A DNA stretch of 64,000 bases from Pseudomonas asplenii (GCF_001293465.1 NZ_JSYZ01000011.1:62001-126000); one strand, 5' to 3'; positions 34,335 to 43,508 are shown, counted from the stretch's first letter. Numbers and translations are program-made. The notes: generated by a model from the sequence alone, not told the origin.

Positions 34335-35663
34335 ATGCGCATCGTCGAGAGTGACCGTTATCACAGTGAACGAGAGGCGGTGCAGCGGCTCGCCCCCCAA
34401 CCCTGCACGATCAGCGAGACAGGGCTGACGGATAGCTTTCTCGGTGACCTGGTCTGCAAGCATCTGCATGATGCCGGGGTGCTGGACATGCCGCGGCTGG
34501 TCGAACGCCTGGCGCTGACCGGTGCCGTGCTGGAAGAGGTGCTGGCGTTTCTGCGCAAGGATGGCCGCGTCGAGGTGCTGGGCCAGGCGGGCGGGCAAAC
34601 CGGTGGGCAGTCGCTGCGTTACGGCCTGACCGAACGCGGTCGCAGTTCCGCTCGCGATGCCCTGTCGCGCAGTGGCTACATCGGTGCGGCACCGTTCCCG
34701 GTGAGCACCTATCGTTCGCTGCTCAAGCTACAGACCATCCACCATGGCAAGATCGGCGCGCACGACATGCGCATGGCGCTCGATGGCGTGGTGCTCACCG
34801 AGCAGATGCTCGATCAGCTGGGGGTGGCGCTCAACTCCGGACGGGCGCTGATGATCTACGGCCCGGCCGGTACCGGCAAGACCTACGTCAGCAGCCGGCT
34901 GATCCGGCTGTTCGCCGATCCCATCTGGGTCCCCCAGGCCATTGCGATCAATGAATCGGTGGTGGAGATCTATGACCCGCAGGTGCACCAGCGCCTGGAT
35001 GACGACGGTCAACTGAACAACCTGCTGCTCAACAAGGGCATCGATCGTCGGCTGCTGCGCTGCAAGCGCCCGCTGGTCATCACCGGTGGCGAGTTGAGCA
35101 TGGAACAGCTGGATATCCGCTATGACCCCTTTACCCGCCAGTACCAGGCCGCCCTGCAGCTCAAGGCCAGCAATGGCCTGTTCATCATCGACGACATGGG
35201 CCGCCAGCGCATGACGCCCGCCGAGCTGTTCAACCGCTGGATCGTGCCGATGGAAGAGAAGCGCGACTTCCTCAACCTCGGTGGCGGACGCCATTGCGAA
35301 CTGCCGTTCGACCTGATCCTGGTGTTCTCCACCAACCTCAATCCCCTGGAGTTGGCCGACGAGGCTTTCCTGCGGCGGATTGGCTACAAGCTGCAATTCG
35401 GTTACCTGAAGCCCGACCAGTACGAGCAGATCTGGCAGCAGGAGTGCGAGCGCCTGGGCATTCGGCATGACCCGATGCTGGTGCGCTACGCACTGCAGAA
35501 ACTCTACGCCCTCGAAGGCATGCCGCTGGTGCCTTGTCACCCCCGCGACCTGCTGAACATGGCCCTCGATCGCCAGCGTTACCAGGGCGGCGGCGGGCCG
35601 CTGTCGCCACAGGAACTGGATTGGGCCTGGCGCAACTACTTCGTCCAACTCGACTTTCTTTGA
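34335..35663 (+). CDS. AAA+ ATPase with an N-terminal winged-helix-like region, within the Tad operon
   Basis: A 442-residue protein. Residues 1-110 look like a small helical/winged-helix region (LDMPRLVERLALTGAVLEEV; LRYGLTERGRSSARDAL). Walker A is YGPAGTGKT in the region near residue 175, Walker B is LFIIDDMGRQ and the sensor-1-type segment is LVFSTNLNPLELADEAFLRR. This is not TadA or TadZ, which follow later, and it is not part of the core Tad set known from Aggregatibacter or P. aeruginosa. It starts 2 bases after tadV and precedes cpaB. It may be a remodelling or regulatory ATPase of pilus biogenesis. Function unknown. Confidence 0.8.
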   Translation: MRIVESDRYHSEREAVQRLAPQPCTISETGLTDSFLGDLVCKHLHDAGVLDMPRLVERLALTGAVLEEVLAFLRKDGRVEVLGQAGGQTGGQSLRYGLTERGRSSARDALSRSGYIGAAPFPVSTYRSLLKLQTIHHGKIGAHDMRMALDGVVLTEQMLDQLGVALNSGRALMIYGPAGTGKTYVSSRLIRLFADPIWVPQAIAINESVVEIYDPQVHQRLDDDGQLNNLLLNKGIDRRLLRCKRPLVITGGELSMEQLDIRYDPFTRQYQAALQLKASNGLFIIDDMGRQRMTPAELFNRWIVPMEEKRDFLNLGGGRHCELPFDLILVFSTNLNPLELADEAFLRRIGYKLQFGYLKPDQYEQIWQQECERLGIRHDPMLVRYALQKLYALEGMPLVPCHPRDLLNMALDRQRYQGGGGPLSPQELDWAWRNYFVQLDFL

Positions 35664-35678
35664 GTGGGAGATACACAA

Positions 35679-36494
35679 ATGAGCTCTCGTACTGCAACCC
35701 TGATTGGTATTTCCCTGGTCATGGGCCTGGGTGCCGCGTGGATGGCCAACTCCTGGTTGAGCGCACGGCTCAATGCCAGCCCGGATGATCACCTGCGAAA
35801 CGTGGTGGTCTCCACGGTCGAGATTCCGTTCGGACAGATGGTAGAGGCCCAGCAGGTCACGACCGTGCGCATGCCCACGGAGGCGATCCCCGACGACGCC
35901 CTGGACACCACTGAAAAGGCGGTGGGCAAGATTGCCACGTTCGACATCCTGCGCGGTGACATCGTGCGCGGCGCCAGGTTGAGCGAGCACCTGGGCGGCA
36001 GCACCCTGGCCTCGCTGATCGCACCGGACAAGCGGGCCATTTCGGTTCGGGTGGACGACGTGGTCGGCGTCGGCGGGTTCCTGCTGCCCGGCAATCGGGT
36101 CGATGTGCTGGCGACCAAGCACACCGATGGCAACAGCAACAACGCGGTGTCCCGAACCATCCTCGAGAATCTGCGGGTGCTGGCGGTGGACCAGACTGCG
36201 GGGACCGACAAGACCCAGCCGGTGGTGGTGCGGGCGGTGACGCTGGAAATGACCGCCGCCGAGGCGGAAAGCCTGGTCACGGCCCAGACCGAGGGCAAGT
36301 TGCAGTTGGCCCTGCGCAATCCGCTGACCGTGGACAAGAAACCGGTCGCTGCGCCCGTGGCACCTGTCGGGCCGCCGGTCACCGTCGCCAGCGCCACGCC
36401 ACCGCCCAAGCCCGTCGTGCATCGCCGCAGCAGTGGCGGCGGCACCATCACCGTGATCCGTGGCATCGAGGCCCGGGTGGTCAACGTGCAGTGA
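35679..36494 (+). CDS. rcpC: Flp pilus assembly protein CpaB/RcpC
   Basis: A 271-residue protein with one N-terminal membrane helix (ATLIGISLVMGLGAAWMANS) and then a SAF-domain region (VVVSTVEIPFGQMVEAQQVT; FDILRGDIVRGARLS) and the RcpC part (AISVRVDDVVGVGGFLLPGN, RVDVLATKH). The last 45 residues are Pro/Val-rich with a basic tail. Family members sit in the periplasm and help the secretin channel. ATG 35679 with GTGGGAG upstream is the start. The usual partner rcpA is on the other strand here, 8 kb away. Confidence 0.9.
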   Translation: MSSRTATLIGISLVMGLGAAWMANSWLSARLNASPDDHLRNVVVSTVEIPFGQMVEAQQVTTVRMPTEAIPDDALDTTEKAVGKIATFDILRGDIVRGARLSEHLGGSTLASLIAPDKRAISVRVDDVVGVGGFLLPGNRVDVLATKHTDGNSNNAVSRTILENLRVLAVDQTAGTDKTQPVVVRAVTLEMTAAEAESLVTAQTEGKLQLALRNPLTVDKKPVAAPVAPVGPPVTVASATPPPKPVVHRRSSGGGTITVIRGIEARVVNVQ

Positions 36495-36499
36495 ACGAG

Positions 36500-36520
36500 C
36501 GCCCCACGGACCGTGGGGCG
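36500..36520. terminator. Strong hairpin between rcpC and the tadG-like gene
   Basis: CGCCCCAC (36500-36507) and GTGGGGCG (36513-36520) make a perfect 8-bp GC stem with a GGACC loop, 5 bases after the rcpC stop. It lacks a U-tract, so it likely attenuates or stabilises rather than ends transcription of the long operon. Confidence 0.55.
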
Positions 36521-36553
36521 ACCGATTCGGTAACGGCAAGTGAGGGACTGACG

Positions 36554-37885
36554 ATGTGTCCTCGAATTCAACCACGGCTTGCCCTGACGCCCGGGTGCCA
36601 GCGCGGATCGGTGACCGTCCTGATGGTGATCGCCCTGACAGCGATCACCATGCTGGCAGCCCTGGCGCTGGACGGCGGGCACCTGCTGCTGAACAAGACC
36701 CGGCTGCAGAATGCGGTGGACGCCGCGGCCCTGAGTGGCGCCAAGACCCTCAGCCAGGTCAGCGGCGGCACCGGCATCGCCGCCACCACGCGGGCTGCCG
36801 CACTGAACACGCTGACGCTCAATGCCAATGCCAGCGGCAACACCGAACTGGCGGCGGCTATCGGCGGCAATGTGGGAACCTTCGCGGTGGTGGAACTGGC
36901 CAACAGTGTCTACGGACCGTTTTCCTATCCCGGGCCTGCGGATGCCACCTATGTCCGGGTCACGGTACCGAGCTACAGCCTGACCGGCTTTTTCTGGAGC
37001 TTCGTCCAGACACTGGGCAGCGCCGGCCTGGGCAACAAGAAGGTGGTGGCGATGGCCACCGCCGGGCCGAGCCCCACCAGCCCCTGTGATCTGGCACCGT
37101 TGATGGTGTGCGGTGACCCCAGCCAGTACAACCCCGGCGCGGGCAATTTCTGGGGTTATCGTTTCGGTGACCTGCAGGATCTGAAAACCGGCTCGGGCAC
37201 CTCATCCGCCATTGGTCCCGGCAACTTCCAACTGCTCGATTTCGGTTCGGGTGGCAGCGCGGTCAGGGAGGACCTGGCCGGCGGCGGCTCGGTCTGCCGC
37301 AGCGTCGGGCAGGATGTCACGACTTCGCCGGGCAACAAGGTCGGTCCGACTTCCCAGGGCCTGAATACCCGCTTCGGCGAGTACGCCGGCGGGATGAAGG
37401 CTTCGGACTATCCGCCCGACCTGGTGGTCAGCTACAGCACGCCGATGATCACCAACAATTCGGGCACCCTGCAGTACAACGGCCAGACCGTCACCTCGAG
37501 CAACGGCTCGCTCACCGCGGGCGGCCAGGCACTGCTGGACTACAACGACTGGCGGGCGAGCACGGCGGCCTGTGTCGCCGGTTCCGGCAGCGGCTGCCAG
37601 AGCGGCGGGGTCTTCGAACGGCGGATGCTCAAGGTGGTGATTGGCGACTGCACCGGGAAAAACAACGGTGCCACCTCGATCCCGGTGCTGGGCTTTGGTT
37701 GCTATTTCGTCGTGCAGCCGGCCGGTGGCAGCGGGAGCACGTCGGAGATCTTCGGCCAGTTCGTGAGCGAGTGCGAAGGGGACAACGTACCGGGTCCCAA
37801 TCCTTCGGCGGACAGCGGCCCGCTGATCATTCAGTTGTACAAGACCTATATCAATGGCAGCGGCACCCCGAGCAACGACTCGTAG
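36554..37885 (+). CDS. TadG-like pilus assembly protein (pilus-associated, vWA-free form)
   Basis: A 443-residue protein with a basic start and a TadG/TadE-type N-terminal helix (RGSVTVLMVIALTAITMLAA, then LALDGGHLLLNKTRLQNAVD). The segment AALSGAKTL matches the Flp-associated TadG-like domain. The long Gly/Ser/Asn-rich C-terminal part (QYNPGAGNFWGYRFGDL; CQSGGVFERRMLKV) is periplasmic or surface exposed. Glu at the +5 position is absent, so it is not a clear pseudopilin. A vWA domain was not evident. ATG 36554 with TGAGGGA upstream is the start. It precedes two TadE/F genes. Confidence 0.82.
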   Translation: MCPRIQPRLALTPGCQRGSVTVLMVIALTAITMLAALALDGGHLLLNKTRLQNAVDAAALSGAKTLSQVSGGTGIAATTRAAALNTLTLNANASGNTELAAAIGGNVGTFAVVELANSVYGPFSYPGPADATYVRVTVPSYSLTGFFWSFVQTLGSAGLGNKKVVAMATAGPSPTSPCDLAPLMVCGDPSQYNPGAGNFWGYRFGDLQDLKTGSGTSSAIGPGNFQLLDFGSGGSAVREDLAGGGSVCRSVGQDVTTSPGNKVGPTSQGLNTRFGEYAGGMKASDYPPDLVVSYSTPMITNNSGTLQYNGQTVTSSNGSLTAGGQALLDYNDWRASTAACVAGSGSGCQSGGVFERRMLKVVIGDCTGKNNGATSIPVLGFGCYFVVQPAGGSGSTSEIFGQFVSECEGDNVPGPNPSADSGPLIIQLYKTYINGSGTPSNDS

Positions 37886-37893
37886 GAGGCGTC

Positions 37894-38373
37894 ATGGGAC
37901 TTCATGCGTTCCGACAGCCCAGGCACCAGCAGGGCCTGGCCCTGATCGAGTTCACCCTGGTTCTGCCGCTGTTGCTGCTGTTGTTGCTGGCGCTGGGTGA
38001 ATTCGGCCGGATGCTGTTCCAGTACAACACCCTGTTGCAGGCCAGCCGCGATGCCGGTCGTTACGTCGCCGGCCAGGCCTGGAACCCGACGCTGGGCACC
38101 GTCGTACTGAGCAGCTCGCTGCAGACCCAGACGCAGAACGTCGCCGTCTACGGTGTGCCGACCAATACCGGCAGTGCCGTGGTGTCGGGGCTGACCACCG
38201 CCAACGTGACCGTCAGTGCGCTGGGCAGCAACCATGTGCAGGTCACCATCAACTACACCTTCTGTCCGGTGATCGGTGGTGGTGCCTGCAGCGGCTCGCT
38301 CAGCGGGTTCTTCCCGACGCCGATTGCACTGAGCATTCCGCTGGTCGCAACCACTGTGATGAGGGTGCTGTGA
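37894..38373 (+). CDS. tadE: TadE-type pseudopilin
   Basis: A 159-residue protein with a prepilin-like site, G before LALIEFTLVLPLLLLLL, with Glu at +5 and Phe at +6, then a C-terminal beta-rich region. ATG 37894 is preceded by TAGGAGG at the proper distance. Its stop TGA overlaps the next gene's start (TGATG). TadE and TadF are pseudopilins processed by TadV and needed for Flp pilus assembly, probably in the membrane base. Confidence 0.88.
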   Translation: MGLHAFRQPRHQQGLALIEFTLVLPLLLLLLLALGEFGRMLFQYNTLLQASRDAGRYVAGQAWNPTLGTVVLSSSLQTQTQNVAVYGVPTNTGSAVVSGLTTANVTVSALGSNHVQVTINYTFCPVIGGGACSGSLSGFFPTPIALSIPLVATTVMRVL

Positions 38374-38867
38374 TGAATCGCAAACAGATGCGTGGGCTCT
38401 ACACGGTGGAATTCGCCATTGTCGGCCTGCTGGTGTTCATCGTGTTGTTCGGCGTGCTGGAAATGGGCCGCCTGTACTTCACGGTCAATAGCCTCGATGA
38501 GTCGGTAAGGCGGGGTGCGCGCCTGGCGGCGGTGTGCAATATCAGCGACCCGGCCGTGCTGCAGCGGGCGATCTTCAATGCCGCGGGCAACACCGGCCCG
38601 AGCCCGCTGATCAGCAACCTGAACACCACGAACCTGGTGCTGAGCTACCTGGACGCCAGCGGCGCGGTAGTGGCCAATCCCAACGATACCACCAGCCCCA
38701 CGGGATTCCGGGCCATTCGTTATGTCCAGGTGAGCCTGTCGGGCTACGTGTTCAACCTGTTCATTCCCGGCCTTGGCGTGGCCATCACCTTGCCCACCTT
38801 CAGGGCGATCCTGCCACGCGAAGCCCTTGGACATCACTCCGAATCGGGGGAGGTCACGCCATGCTGA
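38373..38867 (+). CDS. tadF: TadF-like pseudopilin (TadE family)
   Basis: A 164-residue protein starting MNRKQMRGLYTVEFAIVGLL. G before LYTVEF gives a TadV-type cleavage site with Glu at +5. ATG 38373 overlaps the tadE stop and the gene overlaps tadZ by 7 bases, so translation is coupled. The C-terminus has a hydrophobic stretch (VQVSLSGYVFNLFIPGLGVA). It pairs with TadE in the assembly platform. The TadE and TadF names here are by order; both are of one family. Confidence 0.82.
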   Translation: MNRKQMRGLYTVEFAIVGLLVFIVLFGVLEMGRLYFTVNSLDESVRRGARLAAVCNISDPAVLQRAIFNAAGNTGPSPLISNLNTTNLVLSYLDASGAVVANPNDTTSPTGFRAIRYVQVSLSGYVFNLFIPGLGVAITLPTFRAILPREALGHHSESGEVTPC

Positions 38868-40081
38868 ACATCAAGGAAACCCCGTTGAACCTGGCGACCG
38901 GCAAGTCCGGGCTGCGCTTGCTGATCAGTAGCCGCGATGCCACGGCGTTGCGGGATCTGCAAGGCGTCTGCCAGCGCATACCCAGCCTGGAGGTGAGCAC
39001 TCGCCTGGTGAGCAATGGGCATGTCGACCCGCTCTACGGCCTGGAGCGGATGCCCGACCTGCTGTTGTTGCGCGTCAGCCACCTGTGGCGCGAGGAACTG
39101 GCGGCACTGCTCCAGCGCCCCGTCCATGAACGCCCGCCGCTGTTGGTGTGCGGGTTGTTGAACGAGCAGGAGGCCATGCGCCTGGCGATGCAGGCCGGGG
39201 CCCGCGATGTGCTGCCGGAGCCGATCGCCGAGATGGAACTGGTCGCCGCCCTGAACCGTCTGGTGGCGGAGGCCCGCGCCAGCAGCGGGGCACAAGGCAA
39301 GCTGATCGCCGTGATGAGCGCCAAGGGCGGCTCCGGCGGAACCCTGCTGGCCTGCAACCTGGCCCATCAACTGAGCCTCAAGGACAGCAGCACCCTGTTG
39401 CTGGACATGGACCTGCAATTCGGCAGCGTGGCGCATTACCTGGAGGTGGCGCAGTCGCACAATCACCTGGAGGTGCTGCAGCAGGTCGACGGCATGGACA
39501 GCGTAGCCTTGCGCGGGTTCTGCAGCCATTTCAGTCCGACCCTGCACGTCCTGGGCGGTCGGCCCGGCGAGCTGTGCCTGGCCCAGGACGCCCAGCCGGA
39601 ACAACTCGATACCTTGCTGCAACTGGCCCGTGCCAGCTACGACTGGGTGGTGGTTGACCTGCCGCGGCAGATCGACCACCTCACCGGGTCCGTGCTGGAG
39701 CAGGCGGACCGGGTGTACGTGGTGGTGCAACAGAGCGTCTGCCACCTGCGCGATGCCAGCTCCCTGATGCGGATTCTTCGCGAAGACCTGGGGGTGCGTG
39801 GCGACCAGTTGCAGGTGGTGGTCAATCGCTATGACAAGGCGGCGCCCGTCAGCCTCAAGGACATCGGCGAAGCCTTGCGCAGCGTGAACCTGGTGAAACT
39901 GCCCAACGACTTCGGCCTGGTCAACCAGAGCCAGAACTCTGGCGTGCCGTTGGGGCTGCAGGCACCGCGGGCGCCGATTACCGTCGCGATGCGCGAGATG
40001 ACCGGGCAGTTGTACGGCAACCCGCTGGCCGGGAACAACGGCCTGTTCAAACGCGCCTTCAACCGTATCTTCAGGGGGTGA
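38861..40081 (+). CDS. tadZ: TadZ/CpaE-like ParA-type localisation ATPase with an altered P-loop
   Basis: A 406-residue protein. The first 130 residues are a receiver-like domain without clear phospho-aspartate chemistry (LRLLISSRDATALRDLQGVC). The ParA-like part has AVMSAKGGSGGTLLACNLAH, where the deviant Walker A keeps Lys155 but position 160 is Gly where the P-loop Lys is expected. Later motifs are LLLDMDLQFGSVAHYLEV and YDWVVVDLPRQ. ATG 38861 with GGGGGAGG upstream overlaps the previous stop. TadZ places the Tad machine at the pole or a membrane site. Weak or absent ATP hydrolysis is possible and is known for some TadZ proteins. Confidence 0.88.
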   Translation: MLNIKETPLNLATGKSGLRLLISSRDATALRDLQGVCQRIPSLEVSTRLVSNGHVDPLYGLERMPDLLLLRVSHLWREELAALLQRPVHERPPLLVCGLLNEQEAMRLAMQAGARDVLPEPIAEMELVAALNRLVAEARASSGAQGKLIAVMSAKGGSGGTLLACNLAHQLSLKDSSTLLLDMDLQFGSVAHYLEVAQSHNHLEVLQQVDGMDSVALRGFCSHFSPTLHVLGGRPGELCLAQDAQPEQLDTLLQLARASYDWVVVDLPRQIDHLTGSVLEQADRVYVVVQQSVCHLRDASSLMRILREDLGVRGDQLQVVVNRYDKAAPVSLKDIGEALRSVNLVKLPNDFGLVNQSQNSGVPLGLQAPRAPITVAMREMTGQLYGNPLAGNNGLFKRAFNRIFRG

Positions 40082-40084
40082 GCC

Positions 40085-41521
40085 ATGATCAGCGAATTTC
40101 GTAACCGCTTGCGCAAACAGAACGGCAAGCCCCTCGTGGCGCTGGCCGCCCAGCAGGGCGATGAGCCGCCGGTGCCCGCCGCGGAGCTGATGGCCTGGGA
40201 GCGCACGGCGCCGGAGATCCCCTACGAGACCCGTAGCCAGGTTACCCCGGTGGAGGCCGAATGGCGGGAGCGGATTTACCAGCAATTGCTCAAGGTCATG
40301 GACCTGTCGCTGCTCGACGCGCTGGAGCAGGCCGAAGCCGCGCGGCAGATCCGCGATATCTGCCAGCGTCTGCTGGATGAACATTCGGCGCCGGTCAGTT
40401 CGGTCAGTCGCCAGTTGATCATCAAGCAGATCACCGACGAGGTGCTCGGTCTTGGCCCGCTGGAGCCGCTGCTGGCGGACCACAGCGTGTCCGATATCCT
40501 GGTCAATGGCCATGCCTCGGTGTATGTCGAGCGTTTCGGCAAACTGCAGAAGACCGATGTGCGCTTTCGCGACGATCAGCATCTGCTGAACATCATCGAT
40601 CGTATCGTGTCCAGCCTCGGGCGGCGTATCGACGAGTCCTCGCCCCTGGTCGATGCCCGGCTCAAGGATGGCTCGCGGGTCAACGCGATCATCCCGCCGC
40701 TGGCCATCGACGGGCCGAGCATGTCGATCCGTCGCTTTGCCGTGGACCTGCTCAACACCGACAGCCTGATCCAGGTGGGAACCCTGACCCCGGCCATCGC
40801 GCTGCTGCTCAAGGCGATCGTGCGCGGTCGCCTGAACGTCCTGATTTCCGGCGGTACCGGCAGCGGCAAGACGACCCTGCTCAACGTGCTGTCCAGCTAC
40901 ATCCCGCTGAACGAGCGGATCGTCACCATCGAGGACTCGGCCGAACTGCAACTTCAGCAGCCCCATGTGGTACGCCTGGAAACCCGCCCCTCCAACATCG
41001 AGGGGCGGGGCGAGGTGAGCCAGCGTGAGCTGGTGCGCAACAGCCTGCGGATGCGCCCGGACCGTATCGTCATCGGCGAAGTCCGAGGCGTCGAGGCGCT
41101 GGACATGCTCACGGCCATGAACACCGGCCACGACGGTTCCCTGACCACCATCCATGCCAACACCGCGCGCGATGCGCTGGGGCGCGTCGAGAACATGGTG
41201 TCGATGACCGGTGCCACCTTCCCGATCAAGGCCATGCGCCAGCAGATCGCCTCGGCCATCGATGTGGTGATCCAGCTCGAGCGCCAGGAGGACGGCAAGC
41301 GCCGCCTGGTCAGCGTGCAGGAGATCAACGGCATGGAGGGCGAGATCATCACCATGAGCGAGATCTTCTCGTTTGCCCGCAGTGGCGTGGGTGAAAACGG
41401 CGAAGTGCAGGGCGATTATCGCCCCAGCGGGATGATCCCGGCCTTTCGCGAGGTACTGGCCAAGCGCGGTATCGAGTTGCCACTCTCGCTGTTCCGCCCC
41501 GAGTGGATGGAGGGACGCTAG
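40085..41521 (+). CDS. tadA: Tad pilus assembly ATPase TadA/CpaF
   Basis: A 478-residue secretion ATPase. Walker A is ISGGTGSGKTTLLNVLS (Lys262), the Asp box is VTIEDSAELQLQ, Walker B-type RIVIGEVRGVEALDML, and the His box is GHDGSLTTIHANT. It forms the hexameric motor of Flp pilus extension and retraction in the inner membrane/cytosol. It starts 3 bases after tadZ and ends 2 bases before tadB, so it is in the same operon. Length and motifs are standard. Confidence 0.95.
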   Translation: MISEFRNRLRKQNGKPLVALAAQQGDEPPVPAAELMAWERTAPEIPYETRSQVTPVEAEWRERIYQQLLKVMDLSLLDALEQAEAARQIRDICQRLLDEHSAPVSSVSRQLIIKQITDEVLGLGPLEPLLADHSVSDILVNGHASVYVERFGKLQKTDVRFRDDQHLLNIIDRIVSSLGRRIDESSPLVDARLKDGSRVNAIIPPLAIDGPSMSIRRFAVDLLNTDSLIQVGTLTPAIALLLKAIVRGRLNVLISGGTGSGKTTLLNVLSSYIPLNERIVTIEDSAELQLQQPHVVRLETRPSNIEGRGEVSQRELVRNSLRMRPDRIVIGEVRGVEALDMLTAMNTGHDGSLTTIHANTARDALGRVENMVSMTGATFPIKAMRQQIASAIDVVIQLERQEDGKRRLVSVQEINGMEGEIITMSEIFSFARSGVGENGEVQGDYRPSGMIPAFREVLAKRGIELPLSLFRPEWMEGR

Positions 41522-41523
41522 TC

Positions 41524-42510
41524 ATGAACCACATCTCCGGCGAATTCATTCTGATCTTCCTGGGCATGGTGTTCATCGCCGCCTTCCTGCTGGCCCAGAG
41601 CGTGGTGGTACCGGTGTTCGGCGAGGCGAGCAGGATGCGCAAGCGCATTCGCGGTCGCCTGCATGTGCTGGAGAAGGCCAACAACCTGCCGAACATGCAG
41701 ACCGTGCTGCGGCAGAAATACCTGACGCGCCTGTCGCCCCTGGAGGCCGCGCTCGAACAACTGCCGTTCATGGCGGACCTGACGCAACTGATCGAGCAGT
41801 CCGGGCATGAATACCGCGCCTATCGGGTGCTGTTGCTCGGAGTCGCCATGGGCGCAGCGGCCGGGGCCCTGGCGCTGATGATGGGCGCCTCCGGGTGGGT
41901 GGCGCTGCTGGCGGCCCTGATGGTCGCCTGGTTGCCGCTGCTGAAAATCTTCAGGGACCGCAACCGGCGATTTGCCGACTTCGAGGTGGGCCTGCCCGAT
42001 GCCCTGGATGCCATGTGCCGCGCGTTGCGCGCCGGGCACCCGTTCAACGACACCCTGCGGCTGGTCTCCGAGGACCAGAAGGGGCCGGTGGCCCATGAGT
42101 TCGGCCTGACCTTCGCCGATATCAACTATGGCAATGACGTGCGCCGGGCCATGCTCGGCCTGTTGGAGCGCATGCCGAGCATGACGGTGATGATGCTGGT
42201 GACGTCGATCCTCATCCATCGCGAGACCGGCGGCAACCTGACCGAGGTGCTGGAGCGCCTGAGCCGGCTGATCCGCGGACGCTTCCGCTTTCAGCGCAAG
42301 ATCAAGACCCTGTCGGCCGAAGGGCGCATGTCGGCCTGGGTGCTGGTTTCCATTCCCTTCGTGCTGGCGGCGGTGATCCTGGTCACCACCCCCAGCTACC
42401 TGCCGGTGCTGATCAATGATCCGGTCGGCCACAAGATGATCATCGGCGCCTTCTGCGCCATGTTGGTCGGGATTTTCTGGATACGCAAAATCATCCGCAT
42501 TCAGGTTTAG
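41524..42510 (+). CDS. tadB: Tad inner-membrane platform protein TadB
   Basis: A 328-residue protein with a T2SSF domain (FADFEVGLPDALDAMCRALR, then HPFNDTLRLVSED). One helix is near residue 8-25, two near 105-145, and two at the C-terminus (AWVLVSIPFVLAAVILVTTP). It forms the membrane platform with TadC under the TadA motor. ATG 41524 with GGAGGGA upstream is the start. It lies between tadA and tadC. Confidence 0.92.
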   Translation: MNHISGEFILIFLGMVFIAAFLLAQSVVVPVFGEASRMRKRIRGRLHVLEKANNLPNMQTVLRQKYLTRLSPLEAALEQLPFMADLTQLIEQSGHEYRAYRVLLLGVAMGAAAGALALMMGASGWVALLAALMVAWLPLLKIFRDRNRRFADFEVGLPDALDAMCRALRAGHPFNDTLRLVSEDQKGPVAHEFGLTFADINYGNDVRRAMLGLLERMPSMTVMMLVTSILIHRETGGNLTEVLERLSRLIRGRFRFQRKIKTLSAEGRMSAWVLVSIPFVLAAVILVTTPSYLPVLINDPVGHKMIIGAFCAMLVGIFWIRKIIRIQV

Positions 42511-42539
42511 GCGGTTTTCACCCTGTGGAGGGGCGAGTC

Positions 42540-43508
42540 ATGGACTATCTGCTCGGGTTGTTCAGTCGGGTGACGGAGAATGAGGCGCTGGCTCGCCTGT
42601 TGTTCGTCAGCGCGATCGGTTTGAGCACGGTGCTGGCGGTGGTCACCGTCATCCTGTTGCTGATGGGGCTGCAGGATCCGATGCAGCGTCGCCTGGCATC
42701 GATCAAGCGCGGACATATCGGCGGCACGGTGGGAGCAGAGGTGCCGGGTGGCCTGCAGGTGCTGCTGGAGCGGGTGGGGCAGCAGTTCGGTTCGACCGAG
42801 ACGGCGCAGACGTCCGCCACCCAACTGCTGTTGATCCACGCCGGGTATCGCTCGTCTTCAGCGGTGCAGGTGTACTGGGCGGTGCGCTTGCTGCTGCCCT
42901 TGCTGCTGCTGGGGCTCGGGGTGCTGGTGTTGCCGCTGGTGCCCAGGCTTTCCCTGGCCCTTGGTTTGCTGTTGCTGACCCTGGTGGCGGGTGTCGCCTG
43001 GCTGCTGCCGGCATTGTACGTCGGCAAGCGCAAGCAACGGCGGCAACGGCGTTTGCGGGCGGCCTTTCCCGATGCGCTGGACCTGATGGTGGTCTGCGTG
43101 GAGTCGGGGCTGGCCCTGCCGACGACCATCGAGCGGGTGGCCGAGGAAATGGCGGTCAGCCAGGTCGAGCTGGCCGAGGAACTGGCGCTGGTCAATGCGC
43201 AGATCCGTGCCGGGGTCAGCAACACCGAGGCGCTCAAGCAACTGGCGGTGCGTACCGGGCTGGAGGATGTGCAGGGGTTGGTCAGTCTGCTGGCGCAGAG
43301 CATTCGTTTCGGTACCAGCGTGGCCGAAACCCTGCGCATCTATGCCGACGAGTTCCGTGACCGGCGTACCCAGGCGGCCGAGGAGGCAGGCGCGAAAATC
43401 GGTACCAAGCTGATCTTCCCGCTGATTTTCTGCCTGTGGCCGAGCTTCTTCCTGATTGCGATCGGCCCGGCCATGATCGGGGTGTTCCAGGCCTTCGGCA
43501 GTCCATGA
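42540..43508 (+). CDS. tadC: Tad inner-membrane platform protein TadC
   Basis: A 322-residue protein with a T2SSF domain (LRAAFPDALDLMVVCVESGL; LRIYADEFRDRRTQAAEEAG) and several membrane helices, including the C-terminal LIFPLIFCLWPSFFLIAIGP. It pairs with TadB. ATG 42540 is preceded by GTGGAGGGG. It is the last plus-strand gene of the Tad block and converges on the DUF3613 gene after 34 bases. Confidence 0.92.
   Translation: MDYLLGLFSRVTENEALARLLFVSAIGLSTVLAVVTVILLLMGLQDPMQRRLASIKRGHIGGTVGAEVPGGLQVLLERVGQQFGSTETAQTSATQLLLIHAGYRSSSAVQVYWAVRLLLPLLLLGLGVLVLPLVPRLSLALGLLLLTLVAGVAWLLPALYVGKRKQRRQRRLRAAFPDALDLMVVCVESGLALPTTIERVAEEMAVSQVELAEELALVNAQIRAGVSNTEALKQLAVRTGLEDVQGLVSLLAQSIRFGTSVAETLRIYADEFRDRRTQAAEEAGAKIGTKLIFPLIFCLWPSFFLIAIGPAMIGVFQAFGSP

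Noticed and set aside
34728..36575. A 615-codon minus-strand frame opposite the AAA+ ATPase and rcpC
   Set aside because: It is antisense to clearly coding sequence and low in hydrophobic order.
38834..41155. A 773-codon minus-strand frame opposite tadZ and tadA
   Set aside because: The plus-strand genes have complete ATPase motifs; the antisense product is compositionally biased and motif-free.
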